Assembly: GCF_020524905.1 (NCBI RefSeq)
Contig: NZ_JAIVKI010000020.1
Location: forward strand, 1-64,000
Source of the DNA: Microbulbifer variabilis
Lineage (GTDB): Bacteria > Pseudomonadota > Gammaproteobacteria > Pseudomonadales > Cellvibrionaceae
Direction of reading: 5' to 3'
DNA: 64,000 bases
The notes below the pieces were generated by a model, which worked only from the letters and a program-made list of their open reading frames with translations, was not told where the DNA came from and searched no databases. This document shows, piece after piece, positions 9,644 through 18,700 of this stretch (position 1 is its first letter; each line of letters starts with the position of its first letter). A program made the translations under genes and the position numbers.

Positions 9644-10867
9644 CTACACAACGCCGCTGCGGCGCAGCTGGTTAATTTGCTCCTCATCTTTTCCCAGTAA
9701 CTCGCGCAGGACCTCATCAGTGTGCTCGCCCAATACTGGTGGGGCCTGATGGTAGTCGAGGGCGGATTCAGAAAAGAGTACCGGGTTGCGCACGGTTTTT
9801 ACTTTGCCGGCTTGCGGGTGATCCTGCTCCACTACCATGCCTCGCGCCTGCACCTGCGGATCGGCAAAAACCTCCTCGAGGGTATTGATTGGTCCACAGG
9901 GGACATGGGCTTCGCTGAGTTTATCAAGCCACCAGGCGGAGGTCTGCTGACGGGTGGCGTATTCAATTTGAGGTATCAGATCCTCGCGGGCCATTACCCT
10001 TGAGGAGTTACTGGCATAAGCAGGATTTTCTGCAAGCTGTTCGATACCCGCAATCTTACAAAAACGCTTGAACTGGTCATCGTTACCGACGGCCAACATA
10101 AAATAGCCGTCTTGTGAGGGCACAGCCTGGTAAGGCACGATATTGGGATGGCCTGTGCCCTGGCGCTTGGGACTTTTGCCGGAAGTAAGGTAGTTCTGGG
10201 CCTGATTGGCAAGCCAGGCGACCTGTGTATCCAGTAGAGCCAGATCAATATGCTGTCCCACTCCCGTCTGCTGGCGATACACTACGGCGGCGAGCACTGA
10301 GGAAACTGCATACATACCCGTCATCAGGTCGGCAACCGCCACCCCCACTTTTTGTGGGCCGGCACCTCGCTGACCCTCAGGCACACCAGTGATACTCATC
10401 AATCCACCCATACCCTGAATCATGGCATCGTAGCCGGCGCGGTTTTTATAAGGGCCGGTTTGACCGAAGCCGGTAATAGAGCAATAAATCACTCCGGGAT
10501 TAATGGCCTTGATAGAGTCATAATCCAGGCCGTATTTTTTCAGGCCTCCTACCTTATAGTTTTCCAGAAGAATATCGCAGCGGGCAGCCATCTGTTTGAT
10601 CAGGTCCTGGCCGGCCTCGGTGGTGATATCTATGGTGACCGATTTCTTGCCGCGGTTGGCACTCAGGTAATAGGCGGCATCGGCGGTGTCATTACCCTCG
10701 GCGTCTTTGAGGTAAGGAGGGCCCCAGTGGCGGGTGTCATCGCCCCGCTCAGGGCGCTCCACTTTAATCACTTCGGCGCCAAAATCGGCGAAAACCTGTC
10801 CGGCCCAGGGGCCTGCGAGAATACGACTGAGATCGAGTACCTTAAGATGCGCGAGCGGTCCTGCCAT
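9644..10867 (-). CDS. CaiB/BaiF family III CoA-transferase, probably glutarate CoA-transferase
   Basis: The 407-residue protein is a family III CoA-transferase: N-terminal GPLAHLKVLDLSRILAGPWAG, NRGKKSVTID, ENYKVGGLKKYGLDY, ITGFGQTGPY, and the likely catalytic Asp at about residue 180 in VGVAVADLMTG. These enzymes move CoA between a thioester and a carboxylic acid through an aspartyl-CoA anhydride. The closest remembered relatives are the CoA-transferases beside gcdH in pseudomonads and the glutarate/hydroxymethylglutarate transferase SUGCT. Glutaryl-CoA dehydrogenase is encoded 11 kb away in this window, so a role in glutarate activation for lysine breakdown is likely but inferred. The ATG is preceded by GAGGAAG. 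Confidence 0.85.
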   Translation of the reverse strand: MAGPLAHLKVLDLSRILAGPWAGQVFADFGAEVIKVERPERGDDTRHWGPPYLKDAEGNDTADAAYYLSANRGKKSVTIDITTEAGQDLIKQMAARCDILLENYKVGGLKKYGLDYDSIKAINPGVIYCSITGFGQTGPYKNRAGYDAMIQGMGGLMSITGVPEGQRGAGPQKVGVAVADLMTGMYAVSSVLAAVVYRQQTGVGQHIDLALLDTQVAWLANQAQNYLTSGKSPKRQGTGHPNIVPYQAVPSQDGYFMLAVGNDDQFKRFCKIAGIEQLAENPAYASNSSRVMAREDLIPQIEYATRQQTSAWWLDKLSEAHVPCGPINTLEEVFADPQVQARGMVVEQDHPQAGKVKTVRNPVLFSESALDYHQAPPVLGEHTDEVLRELLGKDEEQINQLRRSGVV

Positions 10868-11009
10868 AACTTCCTCGTTTCGCTAGTACGGGGTGTATCC
10901 CCGATAAATTTTTGCGGCAGACTAACAGATATTGCCTGGACACGCCCAGCTTGGAAGACCAGCGAATTGGCCTTAAACTGCGGTAGCAATAAAAATAAGG
11001 AGGCATAGC

Positions 11010-11327
11010 ATGGCCGCTATAGAAGCCCAAAAATTTGAATCATTCCGTGACTTTTATCCTTTCTATCTGCAAGAACACAGCAACCTCACCTGTCGACGAC
11101 TGCACTTTATTGGTACCAGCCTGGTGTTTGCGACTGTGATCGCCGCGATCAGCACAGGCAATATGTTATGGTTTGCCGCTACGCCTCTCGCTGGTTATGG
11201 TTTTGCCTGGATCGGGCATTTCTTTTTTGAGAACAATCGTCCGGCCACTTTTAAGTACCCCTTTTATAGCTTTATCGGGGACTTTGTGATGTTTAAGGAT
11301 ATGCTACTGGGCCGTATTGAGCGCTGA
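11010..11327 (+). CDS. DUF962/Mpo1-like small membrane protein
   Basis: This 105-residue protein has the DUF962 signature: FYPFYLQEHSNLTCRRLHFIGT at the N-terminus, two hydrophobic segments (about 36-66), and WIGHFFFENNRPATF, with conserved His residues. The yeast relative Mpo1 is an Fe(II) dioxygenase acting in alpha-oxidation of 2-hydroxy fatty acids; bacterial members are largely unstudied. A strong AGGAGG ribosome site sits 7 bases before the ATG. It diverges from the CoA-transferase gene and converges on the tyrR-like gene with a 6-base gap. Confidence 0.85.
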   Translation: MAAIEAQKFESFRDFYPFYLQEHSNLTCRRLHFIGTSLVFATVIAAISTGNMLWFAATPLAGYGFAWIGHFFFENNRPATFKYPFYSFIGDFVMFKDMLLGRIER

Positions 11328-11333
11328 ATCAGC

Positions 11334-12758
11334 CTATTTTTTATGTGCCGACAAGCCGTATTTGCGCAGCTTGTTGGCCACTGCAGTATGGGAAATACCC
11401 AGCGCCTTGGCCAGCTCCCTGGTGGAGGATCTTCCCACCAGCAATTCACTGAGCAATGATCGCTCCAGCTGCTCCATCATCTCCTTGTAGCTCAGCCCCC
11501 TGCCCCATTCTCGCCAGGGTAAACTCGTCCGCACGGATAAATCCGGAAGATCCTCAATCGCGATAGTGCTGGCTCCTCGGCGTTTGCAATTGCCTGCGGC
11601 AGCGGTTAGGTAGTCTCGCAAACCATTAAAGTTTTGCGGCCAGTCGTGCCTTCGAATCAGGTCGAGCACCCCCGCTTCCAAAGTAGGAACCTCCTTACCG
11701 TGAAACTCCTGTCGCAAGAGTGTTTCAGCAAAACGTGGCAGCGCCGGACGCATATTGCGTAAAGGCGGCAACATCAAGGAGAGCACACTAAAGCGCTGGG
11801 CCAGGGCCGGCACCATTGACTGGGGGTCAATACAGGTGGCTACCAAGCGAATTGAAGGGGGCAGACTGCGCAAGCGGCGGGCGAGAGTTAACTGGGCTTC
11901 ATCGTCCAACTGGTGCAGATCTTCAAGAATCAGGGTTCCGGTTGAGCGCAAATGCCTGGGGAATTCCATCCTGCCGTCTTGGGGCATAAAGCGGTGGCAG
12001 TCCGCACGGGCGGCTGCGGGAGACAGGTAATGTACCGCACAGGCAAAGGTCGTTTTGCCCGTTCCCGCTTCACCATAAATAAGCAATGGAGAATCCAATT
12101 CGGAAAGATCCTGCAATTGCAGGCAACTTTCGCGGCGTAAATCAAAATCCCATAGTGCCACAGGGCGCGGGAGACCCGCGGCAAACTCACTTTTCTCTGA
12201 TGGCTGCATTCGCAGCACGGCACCGGCCAAAGAGTCCACATCACCGGTGTTATCCAGGGCTATGGGTGACCAGTCCACACGGAAATTTTGCCCCCGCACC
12301 ACAACCGGAAGCCCAAATCGCGGCACTGCAAAATCTCTCAGCAACTCAGCCACTTGCATCAGGGGCAGGAAGCGCTGTAGCTGCAATCCCGGTACCCGGT
12401 CCAGATTGACCCCAAAGGCGCGAGCTGCGGCGACATTAGCGGCAATAACCCGGCCGGCGCGATCCACGCTGAGTACCGGGTCGGTAACATGCTGTAACAG
12501 GGTTTCCAATTCAAAGTATCGCCGCTCCAAAGGTAACAGGGAGATACGCCTGACCCTCTGGACACCGGGCACACGATAGAGTGACTTCTCAATAGCCTGG
12601 TACTGGGCAGTGAGCAAACTAGGCGCTAACAGGTAGACTTTGTCCCCACTGTCACCCCCCAGCTCCCCAGAGGTTACGTTAATTCGATATTCGCCGAATA
12701 TTTGCATAATCTCATGCAAAATGCCGACACGATTGGCGCAGGTTATCTCAACTCTCAC
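11334..12758 (-). CDS. tyrR: TyrR/PhhR-like aromatic amino acid regulator with degenerate AAA+ domain
   Basis: From a GTG at 12758 the protein (474 aa) starts VRVEITCANRVG, aligning with the MRLEVFCEDRLG start of E. coli TyrR; the frame stays open to a TTG at 12818, but that would engulf the operator. Domains in order: ACT (about 1-75), PAS (about 80-180), AAA+ with Walker A GEAGTGKT near 229-236, and a Fis-type C-terminal helix-turn-helix (LGISHTAVANKLRKYGL), nearly identical to TyrR. The AAA+ part is shortened by about 20 residues between Walker A and B, lacks the sigma54-contacting GAFTGA loop, and reads ILED where LLDE is usual. It is expected to bind Phe/Tyr, control the divergent phhA gene and regulate itself through the perfect TyrR box. 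Confidence 0.9.
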   Translation of the reverse strand: MRVEITCANRVGILHEIMQIFGEYRINVTSGELGGDSGDKVYLLAPSLLTAQYQAIEKSLYRVPGVQRVRRISLLPLERRYFELETLLQHVTDPVLSVDRAGRVIAANVAAARAFGVNLDRVPGLQLQRFLPLMQVAELLRDFAVPRFGLPVVVRGQNFRVDWSPIALDNTGDVDSLAGAVLRMQPSEKSEFAAGLPRPVALWDFDLRRESCLQLQDLSELDSPLLIYGEAGTGKTTFACAVHYLSPAAARADCHRFMPQDGRMEFPRHLRSTGTLILEDLHQLDDEAQLTLARRLRSLPPSIRLVATCIDPQSMVPALAQRFSVLSLMLPPLRNMRPALPRFAETLLRQEFHGKEVPTLEAGVLDLIRRHDWPQNFNGLRDYLTAAAGNCKRRGASTIAIEDLPDLSVRTSLPWREWGRGLSYKEMMEQLERSLLSELLVGRSSTRELAKALGISHTAVANKLRKYGLSAHKK

Positions 12759-12767
12759 CGGCACACC

Positions 12768-12785
12768 TGTAAAGTTTTCTTTACA
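12768..12785. promoter_or_regulatory. Perfect TyrR box in the tyrR-phhA divergent region
   Basis: TGTAAAgttttcTTTACA matches the TyrR operator consensus TGTAAA-N6-TTTACA at all 12 defined positions. It lies 10 bases upstream of the GTG start of the tyrR-like gene and about 170 bases upstream of the phhA start, between the divergent genes. The position implies autoregulation and control of phhA by the TyrR-like protein. Confidence 0.85.
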
Positions 12786-12843
12786 GAAAGTGTAAGAGCT
12801 TTGTAGCGAGGGACGCAATACTTCCCCGTAAAGACTCCCCTAA

Positions 12844-12859
12844 TGGCAGGCCCCTGGCT
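12844..12859 (+). promoter_or_regulatory. Candidate sigma54 promoter for phhA
   Basis: TGGCAGGCCCCTGGCT matches the -24/-12 consensus TGGCACG-N4-TTGCW with two mismatches and the correct 10-base gap between GG and GC. It is about 95 bases before the phhA ATG and 58 bases after the TyrR box. PhhR of Pseudomonas uses sigma54 at phhA, which supports the idea; the local regulator lacks the GAFTGA loop, which argues against activation by it. Confidence 0.35.
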
Positions 12860-12953
12860 AAAAATAAGGATGACACATAACAACAAGGATTCAGCGGCAG
12901 AGTCGAAAGCCTCCAACATATCCGGGGATTGGCGGGCCGCAGGAGACAAAACC

Positions 12954-13760
12954 ATGAAAAAAGAAGCAGCCAAGAAGAGCACCCAGTACGTCGCCCGCGA
13001 GCCCAATGCCGAGGGCTTTATCGAGTACACAGAGCTGGAACACCAAACCTGGCAACGCTTGATTGAGCGCCAGCTGGACGTGTTGCCCGGCCGTGCCTGT
13101 GATGAGTATATGCACGGCCTCGAGCTGCTAGACCTACCCCGCGATCGCATTCCCCAACTTGAGGAAATTTCCTCGGTACTGCGCCGGGAAACTGGTTGGG
13201 AAGTGGCGCGAGTGCCGGCATTAATCGGCTTTGAAACCTTTTTTGGCCTACTTGCCGATCGCAAATTCCCGGTTGCCACCTTTATTCGCACCCCGGAGGA
13301 GTTCGATTACCTGCAGGAGCCAGATATTTTTCACGAATTTTTTGGTCACTGCGCCATGCTGACCAACCCGGCCTTCGCCAATTTTACCGAGAAATACGGC
13401 CAGTTAGGCCTGAAAGCTTCTCCTAAAGAACGCGCTTATTTGGCGAGACTCTATTGGTTCACCGTGGAGTTTGGCCTGCTCAATACCGAGGACGGCCTGC
13501 GTATTTACGGCGGCGGTATTCTTTCCTCCCCGAAGGAAACCCTCTATGCACTCAGTCATGAACCTGAGCGCTACGACTTCAGCGCTATCGACGCACTGCG
13601 TACGCCCTATCGAATCGATATTGTGCAGCCTATTTACTATGTGTTGAGCGATTTGCAGCAGCTGCAGGAGCTCACCGAAATAGACCTGATGGCCAAGGTA
13701 CGTGAGGCTATCGAACTGGGCCTTTTCGAGCCCCGCTTCCCACCGAAGAACGCCGCCTAA
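12954..13760 (+). CDS. phhA: Phenylalanine-4-hydroxylase
   Basis: This single-domain, tetrahydrobiopterin- and iron-dependent monooxygenase turns phenylalanine into tyrosine. The iron triad is visible as His127 and His132 in FHEFFGH and Glu172 in WFTVEFGL. From the ATG at 12954 the protein is 268 residues, like the pseudomonad enzyme of about 262; that ATG has an AGGAGA site 7 bases upstream, whereas an upstream in-frame ATG at 12843 overlaps the putative promoter. The gene diverges from the tyrR-like regulator. No phhB (pterin carbinolamine dehydratase) or aromatic aminotransferase gene follows, unlike the Pseudomonas phhABC operon. Confidence 0.95.
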   Translation: MKKEAAKKSTQYVAREPNAEGFIEYTELEHQTWQRLIERQLDVLPGRACDEYMHGLELLDLPRDRIPQLEEISSVLRRETGWEVARVPALIGFETFFGLLADRKFPVATFIRTPEEFDYLQEPDIFHEFFGHCAMLTNPAFANFTEKYGQLGLKASPKERAYLARLYWFTVEFGLLNTEDGLRIYGGGILSSPKETLYALSHEPERYDFSAIDALRTPYRIDIVQPIYYVLSDLQQLQELTEIDLMAKVREAIELGLFEPRFPPKNAA

Positions 13761-13770
13761 ACCGTAACTG

Positions 13771-13793
13771 CCGGGTGCTGCCTCAGCACTCGG
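13771..13793 (+). terminator. Hairpin after phhA
   Basis: CCGGGTGCTG and CAGCACTCGG form a 10-bp stem (one G-T pair) with a 3-base loop, 10 bases after the phhA stop. A T-run appears only about 18 bases later (CTTTTTAATC), so it is a moderate terminator candidate. The remainder of the spacer to 14071 shows no gene. Confidence 0.55.
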
Positions 13794-14071
13794 CTCTCTC
13801 ACCTGCCCACTTTTTAATCCCAACCGAGCACCCGCCCGACCCCACCCATTTGCACAAACTGCTCTCTTCGATGTTGCACTTGGGGAAAATTCCACTACCG
13901 GCGCAATTCCCCTGAGCCTATCGTTACGTCAGGTGGAAAAGGAAGAGGCAAACTACCTGCCAGCCTTCCAGCCACCCAGAACATCAAACCACCGCCGGGG
14001 CAATGCCAGTGAGGGCTTGAACTTCAACGCAGGGACACACAGCCCTAGGTTACGGGGAGCGCTGTAGCACT

Positions 14072-14548
14072 ATGTCCTCACTTGACGCGATTGATAGACA
14101 CCTGCTCGCTATTCTGCAATCGGACGTCAGCCTTTCTATTGAGGAGCTGGCGGAGCGTGTGGGACTCACTAAAACCCCCTGCTGGCGCCGGGTGCAGAAG
14201 CTGGAAAAAAGCGGCATCATCCGCCGTAAAGTCGCCCTGCTCAATGCGGAAATTCTGGGCCTGCCAGTTTCGGTTTTCGCCCAGGTAAAAACCGATCAGC
14301 ACACTCCAGAATGGGCCGAAGCCTTCTCCAAACATGTGGCGCAGCTGCCTGAAGTGGTTGACTGCTACCGCATGGCTGGGGACTACGACTACTTGTTACG
14401 AGTGGTGGTAAGCGATATTTCTGCCTATGACCGTTTCTACAAGGAATTAATTAGGCACGTGGGCATTAGCGATATCATTTCGAATTTCGCCCTGGAGCAG
14501 ATCAAAAGCACCACTGAGCTGCCCATCCCCTCAGGAAACCAGGAGTGA
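14072..14548 (+). CDS. Lrp/AsnC-family transcriptional regulator
   Basis: The 158-residue protein has the Lrp layout: an N-terminal helix-turn-helix (about 4-60; LDAIDRHLLAILQ, LAERVGLTKTPCWRRVQKLE) and a C-terminal RAM/ligand-binding domain (about 65-150; VVDCYRMAGDYDYLLRVVVSD). Members sense amino acids and regulate their transport or catabolism. Its neighbours are phhA and a Kef-type antiporter; a role in amino-acid metabolism is plausible given the surrounding catabolic genes, but the target is unknown. It is separated by 66 bases from the antiporter gene. Confidence 0.9.
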   Translation: MSSLDAIDRHLLAILQSDVSLSIEELAERVGLTKTPCWRRVQKLEKSGIIRRKVALLNAEILGLPVSVFAQVKTDQHTPEWAEAFSKHVAQLPEVVDCYRMAGDYDYLLRVVVSDISAYDRFYKELIRHVGISDIISNFALEQIKSTTELPIPSGNQE

Positions 14549-14614
14549 TAAGGGTTTAGCTGTCCGTCCATCTGTGGATAATGATGAGATCTCGCACACT
14601 CTCAAGGATGACCT

Positions 14615-15784
14615 GTGGCGGACAGCTCTCTCTTCCAATCTTTCTTTCTTATTTTTAGTGGCGCCGCAATAGTCGCCACTCTGGCGCTCTTCGGTCGTCA
14701 ACCTCTACTGGTAGCCTATATCGCCCTGGGTGTATTGCTGGGACCATCCGGGCTTGCGGTCATCGACAACCTGCGCCTACTCTCGGACATGTCCAACGTG
14801 GGCATTATTTTCCTGCTGTTTCTGTTAGGGCTGGATATGCAACCCCAGGCACTGGTCTCGGTGCTGCGCAAGGCTACTTTTGTCGGCATTATCAGTTGTG
14901 CCGTTTTCCTGGGTATCGGATTTTCCATTGGTCAGCTGTTTGGCTTTACCACCATGGAGAGTTGGATTATTGGCATGGCCCTGATGTTCTCCAGTACCAT
15001 TATCGGCATCAAGCTGCTGCCCACCACGGTGCTACACCACAAAAAGCTGGGTGAGTTGATGGTAGGCCTGTTGCTGTTTCAGGATTTTGTCGCCATCGTC
15101 TGTCTGATGATTCTACTCAGTGACAGTAGTGGAGATATGCATCTGGGACAGGTAGCAATCTCTTTCGGAGCCCTACCCTTGTTGTTGGCTTTTGCCTGGC
15201 TGATGGTGAAATACCTGCTGCTGCCGTTGTTCAGCCGCTTCGACCGCTTCCACGAGTATGTATTTCTGATGGCGCTGGGATGGTGTATGGGCATGGCGGA
15301 GCTGGCCGAGACGCTGGGACTGTCGCGGGAAATCGGCGCTTTTATCGCCGGTATCACGCTCGCCGCCAGCCGTATATCGCAGTACATAGCCCTCAACCTG
15401 AAACCCCTGCGGGACTTCTTTTTGATCCTGTTTTTCTTTAGCCTCGGTGCCCAGTTCAAATTGTCGATGCTGCCGGAAATCCTGGTCCCAGCCCTGGTAA
15501 CCGCTGCAATAGTGCTGTTTGCCAAGCCGGTGGTATTCCGCTACCTGCTCGGCAGCCAAAGCGAGCTCAAGATATTAGCCTGGGATATCGGCTTCCGTCT
15601 GGGACAAATCAGTGAATTCTCCCTGCTAATCGCCCTACTCGCCTTCAGCCAGAACCTGATAAGCAGCGAGGCTTCGCACTTAATACAGGCCACCGCAATC
15701 CTGACATTCCTGGTGTCCTCTTATATCGTGGTGATGAATTTTCCCAACCCCATCGCCACCAAGGACGAACTGCGCAGGGATTAA
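14615..15784 (+). CDS. CPA2-family cation:proton antiporter (Kef/Ybal-like membrane domain)
   Basis: This 389-residue protein is almost entirely hydrophobic, with about 11-13 transmembrane segments, and carries CPA2 landmarks such as VAYIALGVLLGPSGL, IFLLFLLGLDMQP and EIGAFIAGITLA. It stops after the membrane domain, so the cytosolic RCK/TrkA-N regulatory part seen in KefB/KefC is absent. It would exchange K+ or Na+ for protons at the inner membrane; the ion is not predictable. The GTG start follows AAGGAT. Its TAA stop overlaps, on the opposite strand, the TAA stop of the convergent RND gene (shared TTAA). Confidence 0.88.
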   Translation: MADSSLFQSFFLIFSGAAIVATLALFGRQPLLVAYIALGVLLGPSGLAVIDNLRLLSDMSNVGIIFLLFLLGLDMQPQALVSVLRKATFVGIISCAVFLGIGFSIGQLFGFTTMESWIIGMALMFSSTIIGIKLLPTTVLHHKKLGELMVGLLLFQDFVAIVCLMILLSDSSGDMHLGQVAISFGALPLLLAFAWLMVKYLLLPLFSRFDRFHEYVFLMALGWCMGMAELAETLGLSREIGAFIAGITLAASRISQYIALNLKPLRDFFLILFFFSLGAQFKLSMLPEILVPALVTAAIVLFAKPVVFRYLLGSQSELKILAWDIGFRLGQISEFSLLIALLAFSQNLISSEASHLIQATAILTFLVSSYIVVMNFPNPIATKDELRRD

Positions 15785-18700
15785 ACCTGCGCAGTTCGAC
15801 CGAGGGATTTCAATACAGCTTTAGCCCGTTCCAACAACTGCGGAATATCTTTTCCAAATGTCAGGTACAGGCAGGGCACCAGCAATAGCGAGATTGCCGT
15901 GGCCGCAAGAATGCCGTAGCCGAGGGAAATTGCCATCGGGATCATAAAGCGTGCCTGCACCGAGGTTTCAAAGATCATCGGCATCAGGCCACAGAATGTG
16001 GTTACTGTGGTCAGCACAATCGGACGGAAGCGGCGTACCGCTGCACCCTTGATGGCGCTCTCCAGGTCGATCCCTTCACTGCGCAAGCGGTTGCTGTATT
16101 CGATCATTACCAGGGTATCGTTAATAACCACCCCAGCAAGCGCCACAATACCCAACAGGCTCACCATGCTGAGGCCATACCCCATACCCAGGTGGCCGAG
16201 CAATGCGCCAATCACACCAAAGGGAATGGCAATCATCACTATGAGTGGTTGCATATAACTTTTAAGCGGAATCGCCAGCAGTAGATAGAGTACTGCCATA
16301 GCCAGCATAAAAGTCATGCCCAGTGAGGCTAACCCCTCCCGCTCATCCGCCTGGCGCCCCTCATAGGAAATGCCGAGGCCGGGAAATTCTGCTTTCAGTT
16401 GAGGGATCACGCTGAGATTCAACTCGTTAATGACCAGGGCGGCCTGATCGCTGGGCTCCACATTGGCGGTAACCGTGGTCACCCGGCGCCCCTCGCGGCG
16501 ATTGATCTTGGCATAAGCGCGCCCCTGGTCGATCTCGACAAGGTCAAGGAGCGGCAGCCACTGGCCGTTGCCGGCGCGGATCATCATATTTTGTACATCG
16601 TCCATCGTCACTCGCTCACTCTCCGGCAGGCGCACCATCACCTTCACCTGGTCACGCCCGCGCTGCTGGCGCAAAGCTTCGGCACCATAAAGGGAGGCCC
16701 TTAGTTGACGGCCGATTTCCTCTGCGGAAACACCTAAACTTTTGGCAGTTTCCGTCAGGGTTAAATCGAGCTGGGTTTTGCCGAGCGAAATACCCGCGTC
16801 GATATCGCTCACATTGGGGAATTTCTCCAACTCACTGGCCAGGCGTACCGCGGCCTGTTCCAGTGTGTCCGTATCGGTATGACGCAGCTCCACCGTCAAG
16901 GAGGAACCGGCGCCGGGCCCACCGCGATCGGATGCCGTAATTGCACTGAGAGAACCGGCTATAGGTCCAACCTCCCTTCGCCACTCACGCACAAACTCGC
17001 CGGTGGAAAAGCTGCGCTGATCCGCTGCAACAAAATAGGCATCCACCTGAATCGCATCATCCCCAATCATTCCACGGCTACCGAGGAAAACCCGATTCCG
17101 GTCGTATTGTTCGAGCACCCTATCGGCTGCATCAATAATCTGCGCCCTGGCTTTTTCCAACTGCTGTTGAGGGGTACCAGTGGGGAAAGTCACCGCAAAA
17201 CGGCCTGAATCCCGCTCCACTCGCGGCATCAGGGTAAAGCCCATACGCCCACTGGCTGCATAGCCCCCCACCACCAACAAAATGGCAATGGCGACGGCAA
17301 TCGTGCTGTAGCGATGCGCCACACAAAAATCCAAAAAGGGCCGGAAGCGTCGTTGTACAAAGCGGTCCAGGCCGCGCGCCAACAATTTTTGCCGGGCGGC
17401 AAAACGGCGGGCCCACCGGCTTTTATAACCCCGGCGGGAATGAGCCAGGTGCGCCGGTAAAATAAACAGTGCCTCGACCCAGGAAATAATAAATACGGAA
17501 CCCACTACAAAAGGAACAACGCCGAAAATCTTGCCCATAAAGCCGGGCAATTCCATCAGGGGAATAAAGGCAACGATATTGGTGAGGATGGCAAAAGTGA
17601 GCGGCACCGCCACCTGGCGCGCACCGGCAATAGCAGCCTCCAGGTTGCTGTAACCCTTCTGGCGCCATTCGTGAATATTTTCCCCGGCGATAATCGCATC
17701 ATCCACCACTATGCCCAGGGCGATGATAAAGGCGAACATACTCACCATACTGATGGATATATCCAGCCCAGGCAGGAACAGCAGCGAACCGAGAAAACTG
17801 GTGGGGATGCCCAGGGTGACCCAAAATGCCAAGCGCAATTCCAGGAAGGCGCCAAGCACTACAAATACCAGAATCAGACCAATAAAACCGTTTTTCAGTA
17901 GCAGGGTGAGGCGCTCTTTGAAAATTTCCGAGTCGTCATCGCGAATGGTCAGCGTCACCCCCGGTGGCAGGCTGGTTCTGACCTCATCAATGACCTCCCG
18001 CGCCGCCTCACTGACACTCATGGGCGTCTGCTCACCCACGCGGTAAATCTTGATGCTGACGGCGGGCTCTCCGTTAAACACCATATTGCGCGCTTCGTCT
18101 TCAAGGGCATCACTGATGTTAGCAATATCGCGCAGATAAACCGGACCACCACCACTGCCGCGGGTTACGACCACATTGCCGAACTCTCGCGCCCAATCAC
18201 GGCGCTCGGTTACCCGTACCAGGATTTCACCGGCATTGGATTTAACACTGCCGGAAGGAATATCCACCGCCGCATTTTTTACCACCTGAGCGACTTCCGA
18301 CAGGGTGAGGCCATAGCGCCGCAAATCATCGCGGCGTATCTCCACCGCCACTTCCAGATCGCGAATTCCCTCCGCCTCCAACTGGGTGATACCGCTGTGC
18401 GCCTCCAGCTTGTCGTATACCTGCATAGCCAGAGCGCGCAAGCTGCGATCATCGAGATTGCCGTGCAGAACAAGGTCCAGAACATCGCGCTTGCGCTCGG
18501 CCAAGCTCACTTGCGGACGTTCGATATCACTGGGGAAGGTAGTTACTGAATCGATGGCTTGCTGAATATTCTGAAAGACCAGATTGGCATCCGCATCGCC
18601 CTCCAACTCTAAAATCAGGGAGGCGCTACCTTCATTAGCCACACCGCGCATCTCCTTGATGCCCACAATGCCCTGTACCGCCTGCTCCGCGGCCACCAAC

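Noticed and set aside
10352..11008. 218-codon plus-strand frame
   Set aside because: Antisense to the CoA-transferase gene for most of its length; the strong AGGAGG downstream belongs to the DUF962 gene.
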